Source of the DNA: QQWI01 sp964522015
GTDB taxonomy: Bacteria > Bacillota > Clostridia > Peptostreptococcales > Acidaminobacteraceae
Assembly: GCA_964522015.1 (NCBI GenBank)
Contig: CAZFST010000007.1
Location: 62,001-126,000, forward strand
DNA: 64,000 nt
Direction of reading: 5' to 3'
Of the stretch, positions 50,239 through 57,540 are shown in pieces (position 1 is the first letter of the stretch; each line of letters starts with the position of its first letter). The notes under the pieces are model-generated. The model had not been told where the DNA came from. It did no database searches and saw only the letters and a program-made list of their open reading frames with translations. The translations under genes were made by a program, and so were the position numbers.

Positions 50239-50267
50239 AGTATACAGGTTTATGCTCCAAATGTAAA
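50239..50267 (-). promoter_or_regulatory. Distal promoter upstream of rpmG
   Basis: TTTACA (50262-50267) and TATACT (50239-50244) are 17 bp apart on the minus strand. The transcript would start near 50232 and meet a terminator hairpin within 10 nt. Confidence 0.7.
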
Positions 50268-50348
50268 GCTTTTAATAGAGAAAAGCTCTTTTTTTATATG
50301 ACAAAATCGCCATATCTTAAACAAAGGCAAATCCAGCAGATTCGCTAC

Positions 50349-50385
50349 AAAAAACAAAGGGCGAATCCTTAGGATCCACCCTTTG
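50349..50385 (-). terminator. Terminator of the second tuf copy
   Basis: CAAAGGGTGGATCC and GGATTCGCCCTTTG form a 14-position stem with a 3-nt loop, then TTTTTT. Its right arm shares the GGGCGAATCC core of the tuf copy 1 terminator. Confidence 0.9.
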
Positions 50386-50408
50386 ACATACGACTATCGT
50401 CGCAAATA

Positions 50409-50688
50409 TTATTCGATGATTGATGCTACCGCGCCAGCGCCTACAGTACGGCCACCTTCACGGATTGAGAAGTTCAAACCAGTCTCGATTGCGATTGNNN
50501 NNNNNNNNNNNNNNNNNNNNNNNNNNNNNNNNNNNNNNNNNNNNNNNNNNNNNNNNNNNNNNNNNNNNNNNNNNNNNNNNNNNNNNNNNNNNNNNNNCTG
50601 CTGTTAAAGTAGTTTTACCATGGTCAACGTGGCCAATTGTGCCGATGTTAACGTGTGGTTTATTTCTTTCGAATTTTTGCTTACCCAT
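50409..50688 (-). CDS. tuf: Elongation factor Tu, copy 2 (interrupted by an assembly gap)
   Basis: The first 91 and last 89 bases of a second tuf gene flank 100 N. The visible N terminus (MGKQKFERNKPHVNIGTIGHVDHGKTTL) and the visible C-terminal codons match copy 1 with only a few silent substitutions. A full tuf is 1191 bp, so about 1 kb is missing from the assembly. It follows tRNA-Thr and GGGAGG precedes the ATG. The gene is most likely intact in the cell. Confidence 0.92.
50498..50597. other. Assembly gap of 100 N
   Basis: Exactly 100 N, a standard placeholder for a gap of unknown size, inside the second tuf. Two near-identical 1.2-kb genes explain why the assembler could not join the contigs. 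Confidence 0.98.
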
Positions 50689-50748
50689 TGAAATTTCCTC
50701 CCAAATAATCTAAATGTGTTCGCGCATAGCGCGGGGTGAAAAAAGGTT

Positions 50749-50825
50749 TGGAGCCCACGAGCGGATTCGAACCGCCGACCTCCGCCTTACCAAGGCGACA
50801 CTCATACCGACTGAGCTACGTGGGC
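50749..50825 (-). tRNA. tRNA-Thr (anticodon GGT)
   Basis: The cloverleaf folds fully: acceptor GCCCACG/CGTGGGC, D arm GCTC/GAGT, anticodon arm TCGCC-TTGGTAA-GGCGG with anticodon GGT, and T arm GGCGG-TTCGAAT-CCGCT. The discriminator is T and CCA is encoded. It reads ACC and ACU. It lies between sigH and tuf copy 2, probably in the same transcript as tuf. Confidence 0.96.
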
Positions 50826-50828
50826 GAG

Positions 50829-51473
50829 TCATACGCTAGAAGTCTTCAAAAACCTCTCTAGCTTACGTTTAATGCGTTGAATTGCATTGTCGATGGATTT
50901 TGAATGGCGATCCAAGTCTTTTGCGATTTCGTGATAGTTGCGGCCATCCATATGAGCACCTAGTACCTTCAGTTCAAAATCACTCAATACCTCACGTAAT
51001 TTTGATTCGATGGTACTGACTGATTCCCTGGAAATCCACAACTGCTCAGGATCGCACTTGTAGTCGCTTGATACGATGTCCATTAACGTTTGATCGGAGT
51101 CTTCATCGTAAATTGGTTGATCAAGAGATACACAGCTATTGAGTGGCATGTGTTTTAATCGCGTGGCTGATTTAACAGCCGAAATCATTTGACGCGTAAT
51201 ACACAATTCCGCAAAGGCTTTAAAAGATGGGCTCTTTTCAGAGCGAAAATCCCGTATCGCTTTAAACAATCCAATCATACCTTCTTGAATGATATCTTCC
51301 TTATCGGCGCCAATCAAGAAATACGACTTAGCTTTTAAACGAACAAAACTCTTATACTGTCGAATCAAGAGTTCTTGAGCGCTTAAGTCACCGTCCCGTG
51401 CAAGTGTAACAATTTGCTCATCAGGTAGTTTGTCCAAGTCGGCCTTATTCAGTTTATAATACTCAACTTGCAT
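50829..51473 (-). CDS. sigH: RNA polymerase sigma factor SigH (sigma-30)
   Basis: SigH is the transition-state and early sporulation sigma factor. The 214 residues have region 2 (DKEDIIQEGMIGLFKAIRDFR) and region 4 with the helix-turn-helix NYHEIAKDLDRHSKSIDNAIQRIKRKL. LSAQELLIRQYKSFVR and SFKAFAELCITRQMI are typical of SigH. Placed downstream of rlmB and rae1 as in Bacillus. It has its own near-consensus vegetative promoter. Together with its position this suggests a spore-forming lineage, though sporulation itself is not shown here. Confidence 0.96.
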   Translation of the reverse strand: MQVEYYKLNKADLDKLPDEQIVTLARDGDLSAQELLIRQYKSFVRLKAKSYFLIGADKEDIIQEGMIGLFKAIRDFRSEKSPSFKAFAELCITRQMISAVKSATRLKHMPLNSCVSLDQPIYDEDSDQTLMDIVSSDYKCDPEQLWISRESVSTIESKLREVLSDFELKVLGAHMDGRNYHEIAKDLDRHSKSIDNAIQRIKRKLERFLKTSSV

Positions 51474-51513
51474 AAGGGCCTCCTAGTCCTAAAAAGGACA
51501 AAAACCTAGGTCT

Positions 51514-51542
51514 ATTATAGCGATTATAAAAACCCAAGTCAA
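51514..51542 (-). promoter_or_regulatory. Promoter of sigH
   Basis: TTGACT (51537-51542), 17-bp spacer, TATAAT (51514-51519) on the minus strand: near-consensus for the housekeeping sigma factor. Confidence 0.87.
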
Positions 51543-51544
51543 GC

Positions 51545-51590
51545 CTTTTCCTAGTCTTTCTAGTCTTCTTTTCCTAGTCACACTAGTCTT
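51545..51590. repeat. 23-bp tandem duplication at the end of rae1
   Basis: Positions 51545-51567 and 51568-51590 are adjacent 23-bp copies that differ at a triplet only. The right-hand copy contains the last codons and stop of rae1; the other copy lies beyond the stop and next to the sigH -35. Confidence 0.85.
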
Positions 51591-52122
51591 TAAGCTGTTT
51601 TAATAGTAAAGAGTTCAATTTTTTCAAGGTATTTTCATCGAGATTTGTACCAAGTTGCCTGTCATGACGCATTAATTTATTCTCTGAAAAAGCACCGATT
51701 CCGCTCTTCATTCCCGCGACTTCCCGGCGCCACTCAGATGCTGAAACCCTTACCCCACCTTGGCTAAACACAGCCAACTGTTCAGCCCAATCCATGGTTA
51801 CCACCCGAACAAAATTGGCTTTGTCTTTTGCTAGATCATAAACCAGTCGTTCAATATAGGCGTCTGCGGTTTCATTTTTTTTTGTGAAAACAACTTCGAT
51901 GCCACCTTGTATTTCGCTTCGAGAAATAATCGCGTTTGACTTGGTGGCATCGTAGACAACTATGCCAATTTCCCCAGAATAGCTGGCATACTCGCTGAGC
52001 ATTTGATTGAGCCCAATTCGGGCACTTTCTAGGCTAGCTTGCATTTGGCTCTTGAGGGTGCTATCTGCATTGATATAATTATAACCATCGATGATTAAAT
52101 ACCGTTTACTGACCCGGCGCAT
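51583..52122 (-). CDS. rae1: NYN-domain ribosome-dependent mRNA endonuclease Rae1 (YacP)
   Basis: Rae1/YacP is a PIN-like NYN nuclease that cleaves mRNA in the ribosomal A site in Bacillus. Acidic site residues lie in YLIIDGYNYIN (residues 8-18), NETADAYIERLVYD and VVTMDWAEQ. QGGVRVSASEWRREV is a conserved end segment. 179 residues. It overlaps the end of rlmB by 17 bp, as in Bacillus. Confidence 0.92.
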   Translation of the reverse strand: MRRVSKRYLIIDGYNYINADSTLKSQMQASLESARIGLNQMLSEYASYSGEIGIVVYDATKSNAIISRSEIQGGIEVVFTKKNETADAYIERLVYDLAKDKANFVRVVTMDWAEQLAVFSQGGVRVSASEWRREVAGMKSGIGAFSENKLMRHDRQLGTNLDENTLKKLNSLLLKQLKD

Positions 52123-53059
52123 CGCAGTGCCGTCTCCACTCGTAAACCAGCAGGGAGGTTGCTACAGACACGTTAAGGGAGTTGACTTTGCCGATCATTG
52201 GAATTCTGACTACATAATCGCAGAGCTTTTTGATTTGACGGCTCATGCCCTCGCCTTCAGAACCTGCAACAAGAACAACTTTACCGCTATAATCCGCTTT
52301 GTCATAGGTATTTTCCCCATCCATGTCAGCGCCGATTACCCAAAATCCTGCCTCTTTCAACTTTTCGATGGCATTTGTGAGGCTTGGTACCCGAATGACT
52401 TTAACATGCTCAATAGCTCCAGCCGACGTCTTAGAAACCGTAGAGTTAACCTGAACGCTCCGTCTGTGAGGAATGATGACATAGGTAATACCAGCAGCTT
52501 CACAGCTTCTTAAGATAGATCCGAAGTTATGAACATCCGTCAAGTGGTCAAGGGCAACAATCATATCCCCAGCCCCAAGTTCATTGATGGCATCGTCCAG
52601 TTCGTAGTATGGGTAAGCCGAAACATAGGCAACAATCCCTTGATGGACCTCGCCCTGAGAGATTTGCATAATTTTTTGACGATCCACTTCTTGAACCATG
52701 ATATTTTTTTCTTTTGCTGCGACGATGATTTCGTGAAGTGGTTTAGAGCGTTTGCCCCGTTCAATCATGATGCGGTTAATGGTACGATCTCCAAGAATCG
52801 CTTCCATGACTGGGTGAATGCCTAAAATATAGTCTTCATTAGGGTCGCGGGCCTCTAACTTCTCACCGTTCCAAGTCTTTTTGCCATGGCTGTATTTGCC
52901 ACCTTTGTCACCGCGGTCTGAACGGTCTCCACGGGCTGCAGCAATATATTTCTTTTTCTCTTCTTGTCTCTCGCGATAAGCTTTAAAAGAATTATCTTCT
53001 GCTGCGCTTTTTGCCTCAACATCCTTGTTTGAATCGTCTTTATAATCTGTCATTCTCAT
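52106..53059 (-). CDS. rlmB: 23S rRNA (guanosine-2'-O)-methyltransferase RlmB-like
   Basis: A SPOUT/TrmH-family enzyme, probably methylating G2251 of 23S rRNA. The knot motifs are present: ALDHLTDVHNFGSILRSCEAAG, VVLVAGSEGEGMSRQIKKLCD, and IPMIGKVNSLNVSVATSLLVYEW. An N-terminal basic, low-complexity extension of about 75 residues (RQEEKKKYIAAARGDRSDRGD) precedes the substrate-binding domain, longer than in Bacillus. The ATG at 53053 is a plausible alternative start. Confidence 0.94.
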   Translation of the reverse strand: MRMTDYKDDSNKDVEAKSAAEDNSFKAYRERQEEKKKYIAAARGDRSDRGDKGGKYSHGKKTWNGEKLEARDPNEDYILGIHPVMEAILGDRTINRIMIERGKRSKPLHEIIVAAKEKNIMVQEVDRQKIMQISQGEVHQGIVAYVSAYPYYELDDAINELGAGDMIVALDHLTDVHNFGSILRSCEAAGITYVIIPHRRSVQVNSTVSKTSAGAIEHVKVIRVPSLTNAIEKLKEAGFWVIGADMDGENTYDKADYSGKVVLVAGSEGEGMSRQIKKLCDYVVRIPMIGKVNSLNVSVATSLLVYEWRRHCDAPGQ

Positions 53060-53111
53060 ACCTCATTTCATTAAGAAAATGTCCCCAATTGGAATCACCC
53101 AAAGAAGATAT

Positions 53112-53585
53112 TTACGAGTTTTTGCCACGTACGGATGGAATAAGCCCCACCTCTTTTTGAGTCGCTTCACTTTCAAAGCAAGTCTTTAAGGCAAAGGCCA
53201 GAACTTCATTGAGCCTTTCCTGTTGATCAGAAATCGCCAAATAACCCACAAGGGCTTCAAAACCAGTGGCATAGCGGTAATCCGCCATAGTTGAATTTTT
53301 AGGCACCGTGGCCGATTTAAAATTCCGGCCCCGTTTGAGAACAGCTGCTTCCAACTCTGGGAGATCAGGCAATAGGGCATGGGCAATTGCCGCTTGCATA
53401 GCCGCATTCACGCATTTGACTTTGATTTTGTTTACTTTATGGCTACTGTAATCACCATATTTCAAGACAACATAGGTCCTGATATAAAGATCATACATGG
53501 CATCGCCTACATAGGCTAAATTCGATGCAGACAGTTGGCGCGCCTGCGCCTCTGTAAGGGGAGAAACCCCTAAACTCTTTAACAT
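53112..53585 (-). CDS. mrnC: Mini-ribonuclease 3 (MrnC)
   Basis: Mini-RNase III matures 23S rRNA ends. It is an RNase III catalytic domain without a dsRNA-binding domain: LAYVGDAMYDLYIRTYV carries the catalytic acids, and GFEALVGYLAI the second motif. I prefer the ATG at 53585 (157 residues) with AGGAG about 10 nt upstream; the longer frame starts at TTG inside cysS. Between cysS and rlmB as in Bacillus. Confidence 0.94.
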   Translation of the reverse strand: MLKSLGVSPLTEAQARQLSASNLAYVGDAMYDLYIRTYVVLKYGDYSSHKVNKIKVKCVNAAMQAAIAHALLPDLPELEAAVLKRGRNFKSATVPKNSTMADYRYATGFEALVGYLAISDQQERLNEVLAFALKTCFESEATQKEVGLIPSVRGKNS

Positions 53586-53599
53586 AGCTTGGTTTTCTC

Positions 53600-55273
53600 C
53601 TAGCTTTCTAGTTTCCAAGTAGTGCCCTGTGCCGTGTCGACGATGGCCACCCCTTTTTCTTTGAGGCCATCGCGCAGCTTGTCAGCCGTGGCCCAATCCT
53701 TTGACCCCTTGGCAAGCTGACGAGCTGCGAGGGTCTCTTCAATCCAGGCCACAAGAGACCCCGACACTTCTTGTACAACAGCCTCTTGCAAAAGGCCAAG
53801 AGACAACACACCATCCATCTCCTGTACCAAAAGCGCCTTTTCAGATGGCTCTAGGCTGGATTTTAAAACATCGTATAGAACCGTCACTGCATTGGCCGTG
53901 TTTAAGTCGTCTGCCAAATACCCTTTAAACGCCTCTAAAAACCCAGCAGCCTCACTTGACAAAGCTTTAGTATTTCTACTTCCATTTGCTTTTTCATTTG
54001 CATTTGCATTTGCATTTGCATTTGCATTTGCATTTGCATTTGCATTTGCNNNNNNNNNNNNNNNNNNNNNNNNNNNNNNNNNNNNNNNNNNNNNNNNNNN
54101 NNNNNNNNNNNNNNNNNNNNNNNNNNNNNNNNNNNNNNNNNNNNNNNNNTTTGCATTTGCATTTGCATTTGCATTTGCATTTGCATTTGCATTTGCATTT
54201 GCATCTACATTTGCATTTGCTTTTTCATTTGCACCCGCCACTAGATATGGCACCAATTCTTGTGTCCGGCGTTTCAACTTTTGATAAGCCGTTTGTGCCA
54301 TTTCCAGATTTTCAAAACTAAACATCAACTGCTTTCGGTAGTGTGAATTCAAAACATAGTAACGATATGCTAAAGGATCAAAACCCTTTTTCTCAAGGAG
54401 GGCCACCGTTAAAAACTCTCCAGATGACTTGCTCATTTTGCCGGCAGTATCAATTAAAAACTCAGCATGCCACCAGTACTTTGTCCATTGATTCCCTGTG
54501 AAACTCTCTGTTTGTGCGATTTCATTGGTATGGTGCACCAAAATATGATCCACACCACCGCAGTGGATATCCAGTTTTGGCCCGAGATTTTTAAGGGCGA
54601 TCACAGAACATTCGATGTGCCAACCAGGATAACCAACACCCCACGGAGAATCCCATTTCATGGCTTGATTGTCAAATTTGGATTTAGTAAACCAAAGCAC
54701 AAAGTCTTGAGGATTAACCTTGTGAAGGTCTTCTTCTACGTCATCCCTGTGAGCAACTCGCAGTTCTTCAAGGTTCATTCTTGACAGGCCAGTGTAGTTA
54801 TCAAACTTCTCGATGTTAAAGTACACATTGCCATTTGCAAAATAGGTATACCCTTTCGCCTCAAGCTCTTGGATAAACTCAATGTACTCTTTGATGTAGT
54901 CAGTGGCCTTTGCAACCGTTTCCGGTCGCTTGATCATCAACTTTTCGCAGTCCTTAAAGAAGGCATCTGTATAGTATTCAGCTACTTGCCATACCGTTTT
55001 ATTTTCACGGAGGGCACCTTTAAGCATTTTGTCTTCGCCGTCATCAGCATCTGATTCCAAATGGCCAACATCTGTGATATTCATTACCCTCGCGACATCA
55101 TACCCTAGGTAATTTAAGGATTTTTCCAAAATATCCTCGTGGATATACGTTCTTAGATTGCCGATATGGGCATAGTTATAAACCGTGGGTCCACAGGTGT
55201 ACATACTGACCTTACCCGGTTGGTAGGGCTCAAAGGTTTCTACACTTCTGGAAAGTGAATTGTACAGCTTCAT
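53600..55273 (-). CDS. cysS: Cysteinyl-tRNA synthetase with (Ala-Asn)n insertion
   Basis: CysRS charges tRNA-Cys. The class I motifs are intact: AHIGN at residues 35-39 and KMSKS near 279-283. Zinc ligands are Cys27, the Cys in HIECSV, and His/Glu in HHTNEIAQ. The helical anticodon-binding part resumes with FLEAFKGYLADDLNTANAV. Between them (about residues 346-429) is a run of alternating Ala-Asn, coded by a GCAAAT hexanucleotide repeat and interrupted by 100 N. NEKAN occurs on both sides of the run. Normal CysRS has about 465 residues without this block. The frame is open through the visible repeat. The insertion lies between the catalytic core and the helical bundle, a place likely to tolerate a linker. 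Confidence 0.93.
   Translation of the reverse strand: MKLYNSLSRSVETFEPYQPGKVSMYTCGPTVYNYAHIGNLRTYIHEDILEKSLNYLGYDVARVMNITDVGHLESDADDGEDKMLKGALRENKTVWQVAEYYTDAFFKDCEKLMIKRPETVAKATDYIKEYIEFIQELEAKGYTYFANGNVYFNIEKFDNYTGLSRMNLEELRVAHRDDVEEDLHKVNPQDFVLWFTKSKFDNQAMKWDSPWGVGYPGWHIECSVIALKNLGPKLDIHCGGVDHILVHHTNEIAQTESFTGNQWTKYWWHAEFLIDTAGKMSKSSGEFLTVALLEKKGFDPLAYRYYVLNSHYRKQLMFSFENLEMAQTAYQKLKRRTQELVPYLVAGANEKANANVDANANANANANANANANAXXXXXXXXXXXXXXXXXXXXXXXXXXXXXXXXXXANANANANANANANANANEKANGSRNTKALSSEAAGFLEAFKGYLADDLNTANAVTVLYDVLKSSLEPSEKALLVQEMDGVLSLGLLQEAVVQEVSGSLVAWIEETLAARQLAKGSKDWATADKLRDGLKEKGVAIVDTAQGTTWKLES
53995..54231. repeat. Hexanucleotide microsatellite in cysS
   Basis: CATTTG units (plus strand; GCAAAT in the coding direction) repeat 9 times left of the gap and at least 8 times right of it. 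A CATCTA variant and two further units follow. The gap within is of unknown length. The unit is two codons long, so changes in copy number keep the frame. Confidence 0.95.
54050..54149. other. Assembly gap of 100 N in the cysS repeat
   Basis: Exactly 100 N, a placeholder. The hexamer phase on the two sides is not continuous over 100 bases, although the codon frame happens to agree, so the true length differs. Confidence 0.98.
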
Positions 55274-55292
55274 TGCTAAACCTCCTATTTGT

Positions 55293-55323
55293 AAAAAGCC
55301 TCGCCAAAACCTTAGGCGAGGCT
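55293..55323 (-). terminator. Terminator between gltX and cysS
   Basis: AGCCTCGCC and GGCGAGGCT form a 9-bp stem with a 9-nt loop, followed by TTTTT, directly after gltX. The cysS ATG is only 20 bp beyond, so cysS depends on read-through or on this acting as an attenuator. No T-box sequence is present. Confidence 0.82.
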
Positions 55324-55334
55324 GTTGTCAGCAA

Positions 55335-56813
55335 TTACAAATTCGACAATGTGTCCTCTAGACGCGACAAAATCCGTTCTTTACCTAGAATCACCAATAA
55401 ATCATTCATATCCACACCATGCTCTTGTCCAGAAATGGCCACACGAACTGTCATAAATAGATGTTTGCCTTTGTAGCCTGTTTCAGCCTGAACTACTTTA
55501 AATGGCCCTTTGCAGTTTTCAAGTGTCACATCATCTAAAAGCGCCACTTGATCGCAGAATGCTTTTAAGACAATAGGAACGTGTTCCTCTTGTAAAAGGG
55601 CTTTAACGGCATCAGCCTCTGGGGTAACAGTGTCTGCTAAGAACACAGTGGCCATGGTACCAAAGTCAGCCAGGGTCTCAACCCGCTCTCTGAGCGCCTT
55701 GACCACAAGAGTCAACCACTCAGTTTTGGCGTCAACATCAGCCTCTTGAACAATGCCGGCAGATACTAAAAATGGCGTAGCCAATGTTACCAGTGCATCT
55801 AGATCGTAGTGACGAATATATTGACCGTTCATCCACTTGAGCTTTTGCTTATCAAACACTGCACCGGATTTTGACAGGCGATCCAGGGTGAATTTTTCTA
55901 CTATTTCAGAAAGAGTCATGATTTCTGAGCCATCTTCTGGGCTCCAGCCAAGGAGGGCTACAAAGTTAATGAGCGCTTCTTTTAGGTAACCATTTCTGAG
56001 GAAATCTTCAACTGCAGCATCGTCGTGGCGCTTGGAGAGTTTTTTCTTTTCTTCGTTTAAAATCAATGGCAGATGAATATACTCTGGTTGTGGCCAGCCA
56101 AATGCCTCATAGAGGTAAACGTGCTTAGGGGTTGAAGAAACCCACTCTTCACCCCGAATAATATGGGTGATTTCCATTAAATAGTCGTCCACCACCACGG
56201 CAAAGTGGTAGGTTGGGAAGCCATCTTGTTTAATGAGTACTTGATCGTCTAGGTCCACTGTATTGAAGGTCACATCCCCACGGACGTGGTCTTTAAAGGT
56301 TAAGTCCCGATTTGGGGGTAATTTTAGTCTAATCACGTAGGATTCGCCGTTATCGATGCGCTTTTGGGCTTCTTCGTGGTCGATATCCCGACAGAGGCCA
56401 TCGTATTTTGGGGTATGGCCATTTCTCTTTTGCTCTTCTCTAACCTGTTCAAGACGTTCTCTTGAACAGAAACAATAATAAGCATGGCCGCTGGCCAATA
56501 GTTTTTTTATGTACTCTTGATAGATGTCCAGTCGCTCTGATTGAATATAAGGACCATATTCTCCGATTTGATAGAGCTCGCCCTGAGGGTTAAAAAAAGG
56601 ACCTTCATCGTGGGTAATGCCAAGCTCAGTCATGACTGAGACCAAGTTATCAATGGCATCTGTCACTAAACGGGTTTGGTCTGTATCTTCAACCCGGATG
56701 ATATAAGAACCTTGCATTTTTTTTGCAAGTAAATAATCGTATAAAGCCGTTCGCAAACTGCCGATGTGAACGTACCCTGTTGGGCTTGGTGCAAATCGCA
56801 CTCTCACTGACAT
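55335..56813 (-). CDS. gltX: Glutamyl-tRNA synthetase
   Basis: GltX charges tRNA-Glu, and in many Firmicutes also tRNA-Gln for later amidation. HIGS at residues 16-19 (GYVHIGSLRTALYDYL) and KLSKRHDD are the class I motifs. The 492-residue length and the C-terminal helical domain are normal. CFCSRERLEQVR carries a partial zinc-like cysteine pair. Own promoter at 56866-56894; AGGAGG precedes the ATG. Confidence 0.97.
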   Translation of the reverse strand: MSVRVRFAPSPTGYVHIGSLRTALYDYLLAKKMQGSYIIRVEDTDQTRLVTDAIDNLVSVMTELGITHDEGPFFNPQGELYQIGEYGPYIQSERLDIYQEYIKKLLASGHAYYCFCSRERLEQVREEQKRNGHTPKYDGLCRDIDHEEAQKRIDNGESYVIRLKLPPNRDLTFKDHVRGDVTFNTVDLDDQVLIKQDGFPTYHFAVVVDDYLMEITHIIRGEEWVSSTPKHVYLYEAFGWPQPEYIHLPLILNEEKKKLSKRHDDAAVEDFLRNGYLKEALINFVALLGWSPEDGSEIMTLSEIVEKFTLDRLSKSGAVFDKQKLKWMNGQYIRHYDLDALVTLATPFLVSAGIVQEADVDAKTEWLTLVVKALRERVETLADFGTMATVFLADTVTPEADAVKALLQEEHVPIVLKAFCDQVALLDDVTLENCKGPFKVVQAETGYKGKHLFMTVRVAISGQEHGVDMNDLLVILGKERILSRLEDTLSNL

Positions 56814-56865
56814 AAAATCCTCCTAAGAACATGGTGCCTGTGGACTTGCCACAAGGTCAACTGCT

Positions 56866-56894
56866 ATTATAACCGAATTCGTACTCCTGTTCAA
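56866..56894 (-). promoter_or_regulatory. Promoter of gltX
   Basis: TTGAAC (56889-56894), 17-bp spacer, TATAAT (56866-56871) on the minus strand. The 5' leader has a CCTTGTGG/CCACAGG hairpin. Confidence 0.82.
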
Positions 56895-56924
56895 GTTTTT
56901 AGTCCGCTACTAAAAAGTCAGTTT

Positions 56925-57194
56925 TTAGTATTCCACTTTAAAGTCATCAAATGCAAACAGTGGTACTTCTTCACTGCTCATGCAATCCACTTTAGAATAG
57001 CCATTACCCACTTCAATTGCTTTTAAAAAAACTTCTAATTGCTCACCTCGCCCTGTGACCGCTAAGGTTACAGAACCGTCTAATTCGTTTTTGACCCATC
57101 CGAAAAGCCCATGAATTTGAGCCGTTTTTTTTACGAAATATCGAAAACCAACACCTTGAACACAGCCATAGATATTCACGATTAGTGTTTTCAT
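56925..57194 (-). CDS. acyP: Acylphosphatase
   Basis: Acylphosphatase hydrolyses carboxyl-phosphate bonds. The 89-residue protein has GCVQGVGFRYFV with the catalytic Arg, and GWVKNELDGSV with the catalytic Asn. A GGAGAG ribosome site precedes the ATG. After the stop, a CTAAAAA/TTTTTAG inverted repeat may act as a weak terminator. Its cellular role is unclear in bacteria. Confidence 0.95.
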   Translation of the reverse strand: MKTLIVNIYGCVQGVGFRYFVKKTAQIHGLFGWVKNELDGSVTLAVTGRGEQLEVFLKAIEVGNGYSKVDCMSSEEVPLFAFDDFKVEY

Positions 57195-57221
57195 CTACTC
57201 TCCATTGCCCCTACTAATGGC

Positions 57222-57485
57222 TTAATCCGTTTTTTTAGCAAGCCCCATCACTTCACCCATTTTGGACATCACATGGTTGTAACCATCAGGTCCATGGGGC
57301 AAAGTGCAAGCCATACAGTTTTTAATTCCCGACTCTGTATAACTGAAGTTGCCACCGCACTTCTCTTTTAGGGCATATAAAGGGCAGTAACAAAAGAGAC
57401 AATTAAACTCTATTTCTTGCAAGTCATTGTGACAAGGAAAATATTCACAACTTTTATGCTGATTAAACTTATAATTTTCACTCAT
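57222..57485 (-). CDS. Small cysteine-rich metal-binding protein
   Basis: An 87-residue protein with eight or nine cysteines, including CEYFPCH, NCLFCYCPLY and KNCMACTLPH. It resembles the Cys-rich small domain (zinc-ribbon-like, PF04071 type) found alone or in cobalamin-related proteins of anaerobes. It probably binds zinc or an Fe-S cluster; no enzymatic role is visible. GGAGG precedes the ATG. Confidence 0.75.
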   Translation of the reverse strand: MSENYKFNQHKSCEYFPCHNDLQEIEFNCLFCYCPLYALKEKCGGNFSYTESGIKNCMACTLPHGPDGYNHVMSKMGEVMGLAKKTD

Positions 57486-57523
57486 AATGCCTCCAAAATA
57501 GCGTGGTCTTTGAACCTCACTAA

Positions 57524-57532
57524 ATTATATCA
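57524..57532 (-). promoter_or_regulatory. Extended -10 promoter before the Cys-rich gene
   Basis: TGATATAAT on the minus strand, between the GGDEF/EAL gene and the Cys-rich gene. No good -35. Confidence 0.5.
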
Positions 57533-57540
57533 TAAACACT

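Noticed and set aside
53995..54231. CRISPR-like or minisatellite array
   Set aside because: The units are 6 bp, contiguous, without spacers, and in frame inside cysS; this is a coding microsatellite.
53892..54321. Long plus-strand and other-frame ORFs of Phe-Ala, Leu-His or Gln-Met repeats
   Set aside because: They are reading-frame shadows of the cysS hexamer repeat and run through the N gap.
55274..55334. T-box leader upstream of cysS (and of gltX)
   Set aside because: No T-box sequence or specifier stem is visible and the spacers are too short; only a simple terminator and a promoter are present.
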